A stretch of DNA of 64,000 bases from Photorhabdus australis DSM 17609 (GCF_000711895.1 NZ_JONO01000018.1:1-64000); one strand, 5' to 3'. Positions 1-8,434 are shown, counted from the first letter of the stretch. Notes: generated by a model from the letters alone, not told the origin. Program-made: numbers and translations.

Positions 1-152
1 TGGAGTCGCAATGCCTGGGCGATCATCACAGAACTCCACCCTTCAGAAGCCAGAAGGATAGCTTTTATTCTGTCTCGTACTCGACCATCGCGAGTGGTGT
101 CGTGAAGACGCTCAAGTTTGATTTTTTGTTCTGATGTAATAAATATTTTCAT
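1..152 (-). CDS. IS630-family transposase, N-terminal fragment cut by window edge
   Basis: The reverse strand reads in frame from an ATG at 152 to the window edge, giving 50 residues that begin MKIFITSEQKIKLERLHDTT. The helix-turn-helix segment that follows (around residues 25-50, ending SVMIAQALRLH) is the usual N-terminus of IS630 transposases, which bind the element ends and insert at TA dinucleotides. The catalytic DDE domain would lie outside the window, so intactness cannot be judged. The element end probably lies near 200-215, where a short TA-rich stretch with gggtatata is seen, but I cannot define the inverted repeat from one side. It marks the left border of the accessory region. 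Confidence 0.75.
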   Translation of the reverse strand, partial: MKIFITSEQKIKLERLHDTTRDGRVRDRIKAILLASEGWSSVMIAQALRL

Positions 153-571
153 AGCGAGGATAATGATCTCCATTTCGGATAAAATCAAGCATCTTCAATG
201 ATTACGGGTATATAAATATCATAGAATATATTGAAAATAACAATCCTTATTCTCTTAATAGGACAATACCTAATAATTATTCATTTCATTAATTTATCAC
301 CTTTATATATTTAAAATCACAATATGATATAATTTTATTTTATATATAAATCATTAGAATTATCATATTATATTGTAAATAAATTCACAAAAATAAATAT
401 TTATTACTAATTACGGGTTTAATTATCATGTGTTTTGGTTTAATTTAATAGTCGATTATTTATTAATCCTAACAATCTATTCTGGTAGACATTATTAAGT
501 TAACAACACATAACGCTCACGTATTTCCAGATAAATTACGTCACCAACTTTTAATAACCTAGAGAAATAAA
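153..571. other. AT-rich intergenic region between IS630 end and binding-protein gene
   Basis: No convincing reading frame is present. The region holds the presumed outer end of the IS630 element and a very AT-rich promoter region for the downstream binding protein. It also contains one copy of a ~57-bp block that recurs upstream of the permease gene (separate entry). Confidence 0.6.
320..376 (+). repeat. AT-rich repeat block, copy 1, upstream of binding-protein gene
   Basis: The block contains caatatgatataa, a T/A run with tatatata, then tcatatta. It matches 1509-1566 with few mismatches and a 2-bp indel. The arms aatatgat and atcatatt are inverted relative to each other, so it could be a shared operator. 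No T-tract or ORF is present. Confidence 0.5.
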
Positions 572-1345
572 ATGAAAATACTTCTTACCCTATTATTGGC
601 AAATACTATTCAATTCAGTCTTGTACATTCAGCCAATGCAGAATCAACTTTTGATAAGATTAAATCAACGGGTGTATTCAGAATTGCAACCGAAGGGGCT
701 TATTCACCATTTACCTACCATGATGCTTCAGGTGCTTTAACAGGCTTCGATGTTGATATCGGTCGTGAAATTGCACAGCGACTAAATGTAAGACCCATAT
801 TTATCGAAGGAAAATGGGATGGACTTATTGCCGGGTTGGATGCTGGACGCTCTGATGCTGTCATTAATCAAATTGCAATTACGCCTGAACGCAAGAAAAA
901 ATATGATTTCTCCATTCCATATATCACATCTCAAGCTGTGCTTATAATCCATAAAGATAACGACAGCATAAAAATATTCAGCGACTTACGAGGCAAAACC
1001 TCAGCACATACTCTGACCAATAACTTCGCCCAAATTGCAAGACATAACGGTGCAGAAATCATCGGCACTAATGGGTTTAGCCAGGAAATAGAGCTAGTTA
1101 GTACCGGCAGAGCCGATGCGACAATCAACGATAACCTATCTTATCTGGATTATAAGAAGCACAAACCAAATGCACCGGTGAAAATTGTTGCTTCCCATCC
1201 CAATGCAGAGCAGACAGCTATTTTACTCCGCAAAGGAGAATCAGAACTAAAAACTGCCATTGATCAAGCAATAACTGATATAAAAACTGATGGCACTTAC
1301 CAACGCATCTGGGTTCAATACTTTGGCGTCAATACTGCCGAATAA
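572..1345 (+). CDS. Polar/sulfur amino-acid ABC transporter substrate-binding protein (TcyJ/FliY-like), copy 1
   Basis: The 257-residue product is a periplasmic solute-binding protein of the family that feeds polar amino acids or cystine to an ABC importer. A signal peptide is clear: MK, a hydrophobic core, and cleavage after ANA at residue 23. Family hallmarks follow: TEGAYSPFTYHD, LTGFDVDIGREIA, the GKWDGLIAGLDAGR ligand loop and TPERKKKYDFS. The ATG at 572 follows a weak AGAG ribosome site. It lies about 270 bp upstream of the permease gene and is closely related to the binding protein at 3151-3924. E. coli TcyJ (FliY) is the nearest named relative I recognise, but the ligand cannot be read from sequence. 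Confidence 0.85.
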   Translation: MKILLTLLLANTIQFSLVHSANAESTFDKIKSTGVFRIATEGAYSPFTYHDASGALTGFDVDIGREIAQRLNVRPIFIEGKWDGLIAGLDAGRSDAVINQIAITPERKKKYDFSIPYITSQAVLIIHKDNDSIKIFSDLRGKTSAHTLTNNFAQIARHNGAEIIGTNGFSQEIELVSTGRADATINDNLSYLDYKKHKPNAPVKIVASHPNAEQTAILLRKGESELKTAIDQAITDIKTDGTYQRIWVQYFGVNTAE

Positions 1346-1373
1346 GTGACACATCTCTTACTTAAATGTCCTC

Positions 1374-1411
1374 GTTCCCTAAAAGTCGGATACAAATTCC
1401 GACCAGGGAAC
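1374..1411 (+). other. Strong mRNA hairpin after binding-protein gene
   Basis: GTTCCCT (1374-1380) pairs with AGGGAAC (1405-1411), and the inner GTCGGA pairs with TCCGAC. No T-run follows, so it looks more like a 3' stabiliser or partial terminator that would leave the binding-protein message in excess over permease and ATPase. Confidence 0.5.
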
Positions 1412-1508
1412 CTTATCGTTAACCTCGTTTATCTGAGCAATTAGGTAATATTTCAATCAAATATAAAATATATTAATTTATACAAATTTTTCGATATATC
1501 GAAAAATG

Positions 1509-1566
1509 CAATATGATATAACTTTATTTTATATATATAAACTACTAGCTTGCCATATGATATTTG
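1509..1566 (+). repeat. AT-rich repeat block, copy 2, upstream of permease gene
   Basis: This is the second copy of the block at 320-376: caatatgatataac, a T/A run, then ccatatgatattt. It ends about 50 bp before the permease start, which suggests an independent promoter or operator for the permease-ATPase genes. Confidence 0.5.
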
Positions 1567-1615
1567 AAAAATTATATATAAATATATTGTTATATTCATA
1601 CAATAGGGAAAATAT

Positions 1616-2317
1616 ATGGAACCCTCCTGGTTCAATTTAGTACTCGATTCTTTTTGGCCTATGCTTTATGCTGGCTTTACTTTCACGATTCCACTCACAC
1701 TTATTACCTTTACTCTTGGTATCATACTGGGTTTTATTGTTGCACTAATCCGGCTGTATGGACCAAAGCCCTTTGTTGCTGTCGCCAAATTCTATGTATG
1801 GCTAATCCGTGGTACACCACTGCTTGTACAACTGTTTCTTATTTTTTATGCTCTACCCAGCGTCGGCATTACGCTAGCCGCATTTACCTCAGCCGTTATC
1901 GGTTTCACTCTGAATATCGGCGCCTATACATCTGAGATAATCCGCGCGACTTTATTATCCGTGCCAAAAGGGCAGTGGGAAGCCGCTTATTCTATCGGTA
2001 TGAGCTGGCCCCAATCATTACGCCGAATCATTCTGCCTCAGGCTGCTAGAATCGCTATTCCACCTCTCTCAAACACTTTTATTTCACTGGTGAAAGATAC
2101 TTCACTGGCCTCTGTAATCACAGTACCGGAACTTTTTCTTGCCGCACAACGTATTGCCGCCGTGACTTATCAACCTCTCATTCTTTACACCGAAGCTGCA
2201 ATAATTTATCTAATCATCAGTTCAGTATTATCATCATTACAAGCCCGTCTGGAAAAGAAATTTTCGCAAAAGAGTGACACAAAGGAATTAGAAAATGATA
2301 CAGCTCAACGGCATTGA
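1616..2317 (+). CDS. Amino-acid ABC transporter permease (TcyL/YecS-like)
   Basis: The 233-residue integral membrane protein belongs to the HisM/TcyL permease family. It shows the N-terminal hydrophobic helices, the segment RGTPLLVQLFLIFYALP, and the cytoplasmic EAA loop (EAAYSIGMSWPQSLRRIILPQA, around residues 123-144) that docks on the ATPase. An AGGGA ribosome site precedes the ATG. The 3' end overlaps the ATPase gene by 23 bp, so the two are translationally coupled. Together with the flanking binding proteins it forms one importer. The substrate is inferred only from family likeness. Confidence 0.9.
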   Translation: MEPSWFNLVLDSFWPMLYAGFTFTIPLTLITFTLGIILGFIVALIRLYGPKPFVAVAKFYVWLIRGTPLLVQLFLIFYALPSVGITLAAFTSAVIGFTLNIGAYTSEIIRATLLSVPKGQWEAAYSIGMSWPQSLRRIILPQAARIAIPPLSNTFISLVKDTSLASVITVPELFLAAQRIAAVTYQPLILYTEAAIIYLIISSVLSSLQARLEKKFSQKSDTKELENDTAQRH

Positions 2318-3059
2318 AAAAAGTTTTAACGGGCAAAAAGTCCTGAAAAATATCGATCTTACCATTGAGGAAGGCAACCTTACTGCATTGATCGGTCCAT
2401 CAGGAAGCGGCAAAAGCACACTGTTACGCTGTATCAACTTATTAGAAATTCCTCAGGCCGGGAAGCTGCAAATTGGCAATGAAAGCATGACCTTCATCGG
2501 TAAAGAGCGAATTGCTCACAAGGACGTACAACGGATCCGCCAACAAACCGGCATGGTGTTTCAAAACTTTCAGCTTTTTCCCCACCTCACCGTCATTGAA
2601 AACATTATGGAAGGGCTAATCTGGGTTCAGAAATGGTCACATGAACAGGCAAAAAATCGAGCGCTTGAACTGCTGGAAAAGGTGGGTATGCTGCACAAGG
2701 CTGATGTCTCGCCAGCCACTCTATCCGGTGGTCAGCAGCAACGTGTCGCGATTGCCAGGGCACTAGCACTTTCGCCCAAAGTGTTATTATGCGACGAGCC
2801 AACTTCCGCGCTTGATCCAGAATTGTCCCAGGAAGTTGTTGCCGTATTAAAGCAGTTAGCCAAAGAAGGGACCACTATGTTAATGGCTACCCATGATCTG
2901 CGTCTGGCCGCTAATCTTGCCCACAACGTCATATTTTTAGAATCTGGGGAAATTATCGAATCAGGAACATCAAAAACGATTTTTACCCGTGCCCTGAAAC
3001 AACGTACTGTGGAATTTGTTTCAACCTTAACCAATACCTTACCGGATTGGGAGATATAA
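2295..3059 (+). CDS. Amino-acid ABC transporter ATP-binding protein (TcyN/YecC-like)
   Basis: The 254-residue cytoplasmic ATPase energises the importer. Walker A GPSGSGKST is at residues 34-42, the Q-loop is in MVFQNFQLFPH, the signature LSGGQQQ is at 143-149, Walker B ends in D167-E168, and the H-loop His is at 200. An AAGGA ribosome site sits 8 bp upstream of the ATG inside the permease gene. Length and motif spacing are normal for polar-amino-acid ATPases. The second binding protein follows after 91 bp. Confidence 0.92.
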   Translation: MIQLNGIEKSFNGQKVLKNIDLTIEEGNLTALIGPSGSGKSTLLRCINLLEIPQAGKLQIGNESMTFIGKERIAHKDVQRIRQQTGMVFQNFQLFPHLTVIENIMEGLIWVQKWSHEQAKNRALELLEKVGMLHKADVSPATLSGGQQQRVAIARALALSPKVLLCDEPTSALDPELSQEVVAVLKQLAKEGTTMLMATHDLRLAANLAHNVIFLESGEIIESGTSKTIFTRALKQRTVEFVSTLTNTLPDWEI

Positions 3060-3150
3060 CCCACCATTAAAAATCCCTTGTCATCATTGCTCTTTACATC
3101 AATCAATGATGATCAAATAAATAAATTTTTTGACAGATTGGAGAAACAAA

Positions 3151-3924
3151 ATGAAAGTATTTTTTACCGCATTATTAGCTGGTGTCATTCAATTCGGCAT
3201 TGTACATTCTGCCAGTGCAGAATCTAGCCTTGATAAGATTAAATCAACGGGTGTGTTCAAAATCGCTACCGAAGGAACCTATCCACCATTTACCTATCAC
3301 GATGCTTCAGGAACTTTAACCGGTTTTGACGTTGAGATTGGCCGCGAAATTGCCCATCGCCTAAATGTCAAAGCAGAGTTCACTGAAGGCAAATGGGATG
3401 GGCTTATTGCCGGGCTGGATGCCAAACGCTACGACGCTGTACTCAACCAAGTCGCTATCACGCCAGAGCGCAAGAAAAAATATGACTTTTCCACTCCGTA
3501 TATTATCTCCAAAGCCGTACTTATCACTCGCCAAAACAATGACAATATCAAGGCGTTTAGTGACCTGAAAGGTAAAACATCAAGCCATAGCTTAACCAGC
3601 AACTATGCGCAGTTAGCAAAACGTTTTGGTGCGGCAATCGTCCCTACAGAAGGATTTAATCAGGCGATCGATCTGGTTGCTACAGGCAGGGCTGATGCAA
3701 CCATTAATGATAATCTGTCCTATCTGGACTTTAAAAAACACAAACCTAATGCACCGGTGAAAGTTGTCGCATCTGAACCCAATGGCGATCAGGTCGGTAT
3801 TCTAATTCGTAAAGGCGAACCAGAATTACAAGCAGCTATCGATAAGGCACTCTCCGACATTAAAACTGATGGTACCTATCTGCGCATTTCTACCCAATAT
3901 TTCGGTACCGACGTTTCCAAATAA
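3151..3924 (+). CDS. Polar/sulfur amino-acid ABC transporter substrate-binding protein (TcyJ/FliY-like), copy 2
   Basis: The 257-residue product is a paralogue of the protein at 572-1345, with the same length and mostly identical residues by eye. The ATG at 3151 is preferred over a TTG at 3130 because it has a GGAG site just upstream and gives a clean signal peptide ending SASA. It shares TEGTYPPFTYHD, GKWDGLIAGLDAKR and TPERKKKYDFS. Substitutions include S to P after TEGxY and R to K or Y changes in the binding lobes, so the two receptors may differ in specificity or affinity while sharing one permease. Confidence 0.88.
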   Translation: MKVFFTALLAGVIQFGIVHSASAESSLDKIKSTGVFKIATEGTYPPFTYHDASGTLTGFDVEIGREIAHRLNVKAEFTEGKWDGLIAGLDAKRYDAVLNQVAITPERKKKYDFSTPYIISKAVLITRQNNDNIKAFSDLKGKTSSHSLTSNYAQLAKRFGAAIVPTEGFNQAIDLVATGRADATINDNLSYLDFKKHKPNAPVKVVASEPNGDQVGILIRKGEPELQAAIDKALSDIKTDGTYLRISTQYFGTDVSK

Positions 3925-4167
3925 GAAAGTGACCCTCTTTTCTTTCAAGAGATGGTTTCTCTTAATAGCTGGAATATTGTACAAAAAATATGGGTAGCGA
4001 AGGTCTGACACAGAATCCTGAACACATTCAGCTATGCAGAGGAAGCGTTCAGAATTCTGCACTTCTGTTAATTAAATTACGCTAAATTTTACTACTTCTT
4101 TACCTTCGTCATTTGTATCCATATAGAAACGCAAAGTTTTGTTCCCTCCTCCTGAGCTTTGCCCTTC

Positions 4168-4296
4168 TATACCCTTCATCCTTCAAGTTGCCTCTTTGTT
4201 GGCTGCACTCACTCACCCCGGTCACATAGTTATCTATGCTCCCGGGGATTCGCTCCCTGACTGTCGCGATGCATCTTGAAATCTATTGGGTATATA
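4168..4296. repeat. MITE-like palindromic element (~128 bp)
   Basis: The left end starts tataccctt and runs into cttcaagttgc. The right end read backwards starts tatacccaat and runs into ttcaagatgc, so the termini are imperfect inverted repeats. The centre carries the inverted pair ccccggtcac and gctcccgggga. It has no coding capacity. I recognise this type of short tatacc-ended repeat as common in Photorhabdus and related genera. Confidence 0.65.
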
Positions 4297-4400
4297 CCGA
4301 ATGAACTTCAAGATGCTTGAGCCGCCAGACATAAAAACATTTAAATTCAACAATATAATCGTTTTTCAAACATGCACTTTGAAGTGTCTTGAGTATATAT
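4291..4400. repeat. MITE-like element, family B copy 1 (~108 bp)
   Basis: It starts tataccgaatgaacttcaag and ends with tgaagtgtcttgagtata. A near-identical copy lies in the opposite orientation at 27721-27828; by eye only three positions differ. The ends are imperfect inverted repeats around a cttcaa core. It abuts the preceding element and shares its terminal tata. Confidence 0.75.
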
Positions 4401-5140
4401 CCTCTGCATTTACATAGCTAAAATTCTCCCCATTTGATCCTTACTTAAATGTTATTCTTTTGGAAAGTATTGTTTGATGAAATTATTGATATTCTCATTT
4501 ATCCCTCTTCCCCATCGAAGATAGAATTTTAGGCTATAATTTGAATTTAGTTTTTCATCTTATTCAAGGTCAAAGAAACTTTATCAGCTGAAACAGTACA
4601 ATATCTGAATTCACCATCTTAATCATGTGTAACAAATTATTATTTCCGGACTGGATTAAAACAATTTGTCCCAGAGAAATATCGTTAACATTACCTTTAA
4701 GATATTGAAATATTAATACTCAAGTTAAATTGGTATAAATAATTACAAAAATCTTATCAAAAACACTTCCTCAATTAATAATTGGAAGTTTATTACGTTT
4801 TATTATCACTCCATTATTATAGATGACAAATAATATATGGCATTGCTGAATCAACTAATCATAACTTTATATTTGAAATTCGTATCGATATTTGAGAGTA
4901 TCCTTCCCGCATGCATTATGGATAAAAAATTCAATTAAGAGGCAGGAATTTCATCCATAAACATTATTTTTAATAAATAGTTCCTTAGAGAAAATAATAT
5001 ATTTCATTAGCCAAATTTTTTAGTTTTTAAAGAAGGGAAGTTGATCTATCCCCCTTCTGACATCACTAAAAATAAATTATGAAAGAGCTTAAAATTAAGC
5101 AGAGATAAATGTTAAATCCTTATATCAATTCATCAGCACA
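4401..5140. other. AT-rich intergenic region, no gene seen
   Basis: About 740 bp with stop codons in all frames and no RNA-like hairpin with a T-tract that I can defend. It separates the repeat pair from the flavoprotein gene. Confidence 0.6.
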
Positions 5141-5153
5141 AGAGGTAAATATA

Positions 5154-5219
5154 ATGAAATTTCATTATCTTAATATTATCACTAGCGGAGATAAGTATAA
5201 TGCGAAACCATTATCCTAA
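5154..5219 (+). CDS. Possible 21-residue leader peptide overlapping flavoprotein start
   Basis: An ATG at 5154 follows an AGAGGT site with 7-bp spacing. The frame encodes a 21-residue peptide beginning MKFHYLNIITSG and stops at 5219, 20 bp inside the flavoprotein gene in another frame. Its start resembles the flavoprotein N-terminus (MRNHYPNIIIGG) because the DNA is a 46-bp tandem near-duplication. It could couple translation to the next start, or be a by-product of the duplication. Confidence 0.35.
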   Translation: MKFHYLNIITSGDKYNAKPLS

Positions 5220-7014
5220 TATTATTATTGGTGGCGGTCCTGCTGGGCTAAATATGGCCCTTGAATTTAGTAAACGCGGTATTGAATATCTCTTACTTGA
5301 AGCAAACGAGACTGTTGGTGGTCAATGGGATAGATTTCCTGTATGTGGAGAATTGATCTCTCTCAACAAAAAATATGTTCCCGGAGACAATCATACCTAT
5401 CGGATGCGTTATGACTGGCACACTCTCAGTACTATTGATGCTGAAGATGTCGCGAGAGATCCAAAACTTCGATTTACAGAATGGACATCAGCACATTGGC
5501 CATCAGCGAAACTCTATAAAGAGTACCTAAAATATGTGGCTGACAAAATGGAACTCACAAAATGTATACACACTAATATGCGCGTTCGACGAATAATGAA
5601 AGAGAATGAGCGTTTTATTATCGAGATTTCTGATTCTCTGCATATCTCAGCGGATCGAATATTTTGTGCTACCGGTGTATCAAAACCAATTGTGCCAGAT
5701 ATTAAAGGACTTAATGCTGAGACCTGTACCTTTTATGAAAACTTCGATCCAAATACCGCTGCTGAGCACTATAGAAATAAAATCGTGGTGGTACTTGGAC
5801 GAGGTAACTCTGCTTTCGAAATTGCACACCACCTTATCGATATCACAGCCGAAACACGTGTTGTCACGAGATCATTACCGCTATTCGCCCGGCAGACTCA
5901 TAATGTGCATGATTTACGTGCTCAAGTCTCAGATGTTTTCGATTTAATGCAACTCAAATCCAACAACAATATTGTCAGTGACCGCATTGTTGAAATTCGT
6001 CGAATCGCTAATGGGAAGCATAAAGGACAATTATTGGTTAGCTACGAGACACCTTGCCTCCATTGGTCTCCACCAAGATGGATGAAACGAACAGGTATCG
6101 TTGACGATGTCATTGTATGTTGTGGATTCAACTATACCTTATCAGATATTTTCGATATGGATACTGTTCGACCAGATGTTGATGGCAAAGGCAAATACTG
6201 TTTGCTTACATCAAGCTGGGAGTCAGTGAACATACCTGGGCTCTATTTTATTGGTGCTCCTATGCGAGTTAATGATCCAGATGCCGCTTCCGGATTTGTA
6301 CATGGTTTTCGATGTAATATTCAAGCGCTTGGAAATATCATTGCTGAGAAATATCACGGCATAGCTCTCAAACCAATATTTGAATACAGAATACCCCTTA
6401 ATAATCCTTCTGATGCGCTGGTATCTCTCTCCAAGTTTCTCGTAGATCTTGTCAGTACAAGCATGCCACTATTTGAGCTTTTCAGCTATTTCGGAAACAT
6501 AGTCACATTCGAAGAATGTGATGATGCAAGTGTTGTGTGCGCTCGCGTATGGCCTCCATTTTCGCGAGAATATAACAACGAGCGTTGGGGAAATAAGCAA
6601 AATCGCCTTGAGGTGGTATTCGAATATGGATTCCATCGGTATGGCAATGGAGAACTCCCTACACATTACTTTACGTTACCAGCTGATCATTTTGACACTT
6701 CTCAAAGTGCTTATATTCACCCCGTGTTTCACGTTTTCCGCGAGGGTGTAGAAGTGAGTGCCTTTCATATGCAAGAAAGTCTTATTGGTCGTTGGGATAT
6801 TGATGACTATGTAGATACCGAGACCAATGTTGATCAGTACAGGAATGTCGCTTTCAATGCCTGCGCCTGTGCACTCGGCATTGAAGAGCGCCGAAGCATG
6901 TTGCCAGTGCTTGATGAGTTTGTCGAAAAGTGCTATCCCCTCATGAACGAAGAGGAGATTGCAGAAGCGCTGCGGATTCAGCCAACATTGGCATTGCTTG
7001 CCAAACAATCATGA
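5200..7014 (+). CDS. FAD-dependent NAD(P)-binding oxidoreductase, FOXRED2/flavin monooxygenase-like
   Basis: The 604-residue protein has two dinucleotide-binding folds. The FAD site GGGPAG is at residues 11-16, a CATGV strand is near 156-160, and the second Rossmann motif VLGRGNSAFE is at 198-207. The stretches ISLNKKYV, YDWHTLST and the RGNSAFE segment resemble what I remember of metazoan FOXRED2 (an ER flavoprotein) more than typical Baeyer-Villiger or ornithine monooxygenases. No signal peptide is seen. About 170 C-terminal residues lie beyond the oxidoreductase core. A LysE-type exporter follows, so the pair may oxidise and export an amino-acid-like product. The substrate is unknown. Confidence 0.75.
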   Translation: MRNHYPNIIIGGGPAGLNMALEFSKRGIEYLLLEANETVGGQWDRFPVCGELISLNKKYVPGDNHTYRMRYDWHTLSTIDAEDVARDPKLRFTEWTSAHWPSAKLYKEYLKYVADKMELTKCIHTNMRVRRIMKENERFIIEISDSLHISADRIFCATGVSKPIVPDIKGLNAETCTFYENFDPNTAAEHYRNKIVVVLGRGNSAFEIAHHLIDITAETRVVTRSLPLFARQTHNVHDLRAQVSDVFDLMQLKSNNNIVSDRIVEIRRIANGKHKGQLLVSYETPCLHWSPPRWMKRTGIVDDVIVCCGFNYTLSDIFDMDTVRPDVDGKGKYCLLTSSWESVNIPGLYFIGAPMRVNDPDAASGFVHGFRCNIQALGNIIAEKYHGIALKPIFEYRIPLNNPSDALVSLSKFLVDLVSTSMPLFELFSYFGNIVTFEECDDASVVCARVWPPFSREYNNERWGNKQNRLEVVFEYGFHRYGNGELPTHYFTLPADHFDTSQSAYIHPVFHVFREGVEVSAFHMQESLIGRWDIDDYVDTETNVDQYRNVAFNACACALGIEERRSMLPVLDEFVEKCYPLMNEEEIAEALRIQPTLALLAKQS

Positions 7015-7057
7015 TTATATTGTATTAGATATGTACAGCGAAATTTAACTAACACGT

Positions 7058-7101
7058 CAGGGGCAGGATAACCATTTTTATCTAAAAAATTCATGCCCCT
7101 G
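7058..7101 (+). promoter_or_regulatory. Inverted repeat in leader of LysE-type gene
   Basis: CAGGGGCA (7058-7065) and TGCCCCTG (7094-7101) are perfect 8-bp arms around a 28-nt loop. The ribosome site and ATG of the exporter follow within 25 bp. No T-run follows the stem, so a structural control of exporter translation or an operator is more likely than a terminator. Confidence 0.45.
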
Positions 7102-7124
7102 CACTAGATGACGAAGGCTACTTT

Positions 7125-7766
7125 ATGTTCACAAATTTTACTACACTTCAAGGTTTGTTAGGGCTCTTGCTAACTAGCTCAATACTGATCGCTGTTCCTG
7201 GCCCAAGTATCATGTTCATTGTGGGGCAAGCGCTGTCAGTAGGACGGGCCAACGCATTACGTGGAGTGATTGGTAATGCAATCGGAACCTATTGCGTTGC
7301 CGTGGTCCTTGCCTTGGGAATTGGCTCTTTGCTCACACAATCCAGCACAGCTTTAATGGTCATTCGTCTGCTGGGCGCTATTGCCTTACTGGTCATCGGT
7401 TTCCAGTATCTTTTTTTTTCGAAGCCACTGCGAGTTGGAGAGAATATTAGTTCCAAGAAAAATAAACAGACATTAGCGCTAGGAATAATCGTTGGCGCAA
7501 CGAATCCAAAAGCATTGATTATGTTTGGTACGATAGTCCCAAGCTTTTTAGCCGAAGGAATAGACAGCCCTATTTTATCCCTGCTCAGTTTCTCATTGAT
7601 ACCGATTGGCTTAGGCTTAGTGATAGATACAGCATGGGTCGCTGCCGCGCATGCAGTGAGTTCGCGCGCATCTTTTACTGAAAAAAGAATGAGGTTAGTG
7701 AACATACTAGGTGGAGGAATGATAACCGTAATGGCTATTTTCTTAGCAATGGGAGCTCTACTTTGA
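7125..7766 (+). CDS. LysE/RhtB-family amino-acid exporter
   Basis: The 213-residue membrane protein has the LysE/RhtB signature: a first helix ending in AVPGPS, then GRANALRGVIGNAIG, and a central GATNPKALIMFG segment. About six hydrophobic segments are visible. An AAGG site is 7 bp upstream of the ATG. Members export amino acids or their derivatives by proton antiport. The gene follows the flavoprotein by 110 bp in the same direction, which suggests export of the flavoprotein's product or of its toxic precursor. Confidence 0.85.
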   Translation: MFTNFTTLQGLLGLLLTSSILIAVPGPSIMFIVGQALSVGRANALRGVIGNAIGTYCVAVVLALGIGSLLTQSSTALMVIRLLGAIALLVIGFQYLFFSKPLRVGENISSKKNKQTLALGIIVGATNPKALIMFGTIVPSFLAEGIDSPILSLLSFSLIPIGLGLVIDTAWVAAAHAVSSRASFTEKRMRLVNILGGGMITVMAIFLAMGALL

Positions 7767-7861
7767 AAAATCAGCAGAGATTAACGTTCAGTTCAATTGA
7801 AATATAAATTTCTATAACCTATAAAAACGAAATAAGAATTAACCACACTTTAAATTAATAA

Positions 7862-7898
7862 AGGGCAACTTACAGAGTGGAAACCTGTAAGCTATCCC
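7862..7898. terminator. Weak hairpin between LysE-type gene and rraB
   Basis: CTTACAG and CTGTAAG pair around a 9-nt loop, with an outer AGGG/CCCT pair. The genes on either side converge here. T-runs are poor on both strands, so termination is a guess from position. Confidence 0.35.
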
Positions 7899-7922
7899 TC
7901 TATCATTTCTTACCTCGATACC

Positions 7923-8333
7923 TTAATGAAACCTATCTCCTCCGTGCTCCGGTAGATCGTCCTCATCATCTTGTGCGTCAGGATCTTCAAAGTAAGTACC
8001 CCAGCCATCATAGTTGACACCGATTTTTTCGGCCAGATTCATCAGTTGTTCAACCTGGGTATCGATCAGCTCTGCATTCAATCCACATTCACTAATAACA
8101 TCACAACACATAAGGATAGTGCCATCCTCAATCTCCAATTCTTCCGCATCGGTCACTTCATAACCTAATTTAAAGGCTTCAACAGCAGCCTGTTCTAATA
8201 GATTAAAATCTTCTGCAGAAAAGTGGTGTTCAATGGCATAAAGCGCATCTGGATCACTACCATCTTCCAATAATTCTCCAATAATAAGGCGCGTTTCTTC
8301 GCGCTGTTCTTCTAAGTCTTTTTGATTTGCCAT
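7923..8333 (-). CDS. rraB: Ribonuclease E activity regulator RraB
   Basis: The 136-residue acidic protein binds and inhibits RNase E, altering mRNA decay. It starts [20 protein letters not shown], very close to E. coli RraB, and contains [12 protein letters not shown], the [19 protein letters not shown] core and [11 protein letters not shown], with a charged C-terminal tail. An in-frame codon five residues upstream is rejected because the family begins at MANQ. It is divergent from argI, as in E. coli. Confidence 0.93.
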   Translation of the reverse strand: MANQKDLEEQREETRLIIGELLEDGSDPDALYAIEHHFSAEDFNLLEQAAVEAFKLGYEVTDAEELEIEDGTILMCCDVISECGLNAELIDTQVEQLMNLAEKIGVNYDGWGTYFEDPDAQDDEDDLPEHGGDRFH

Positions 8334-8434
8334 ACCCAATGCCCTCAATCAGTTGGCTGTCCTGGCGTTCATTCTCCCACACCACAGTCAGCCTAACCAC
8401 TATTTACGTCAAAGAAATCTAATACAGAGTTGAA

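Noticed and set aside
300-400. tatata-rich tracts that look like strong promoters or CRISPR spacers
   Set aside because: Low-complexity AT DNA; no repeat-spacer periodicity or cas gene anywhere in the window.
572-3059. Cystine operon with D-cysteine desulfhydrase as in E. coli
   Set aside because: No dcyD-like gene is present between the importer genes, so the substrate cannot be assigned from context.
3826-4062. 78-codon minus-strand ORF overlapping the second binding protein
   Set aside because: No ribosome site and antisense to a conserved coding end.
4837-4860. ggcattgctgaatcaa, similar to the IS903-type terminal repeat
   Set aside because: About 13 of 16 positions match but no partner end or transposase frame is present; likely chance in AT-rich DNA.
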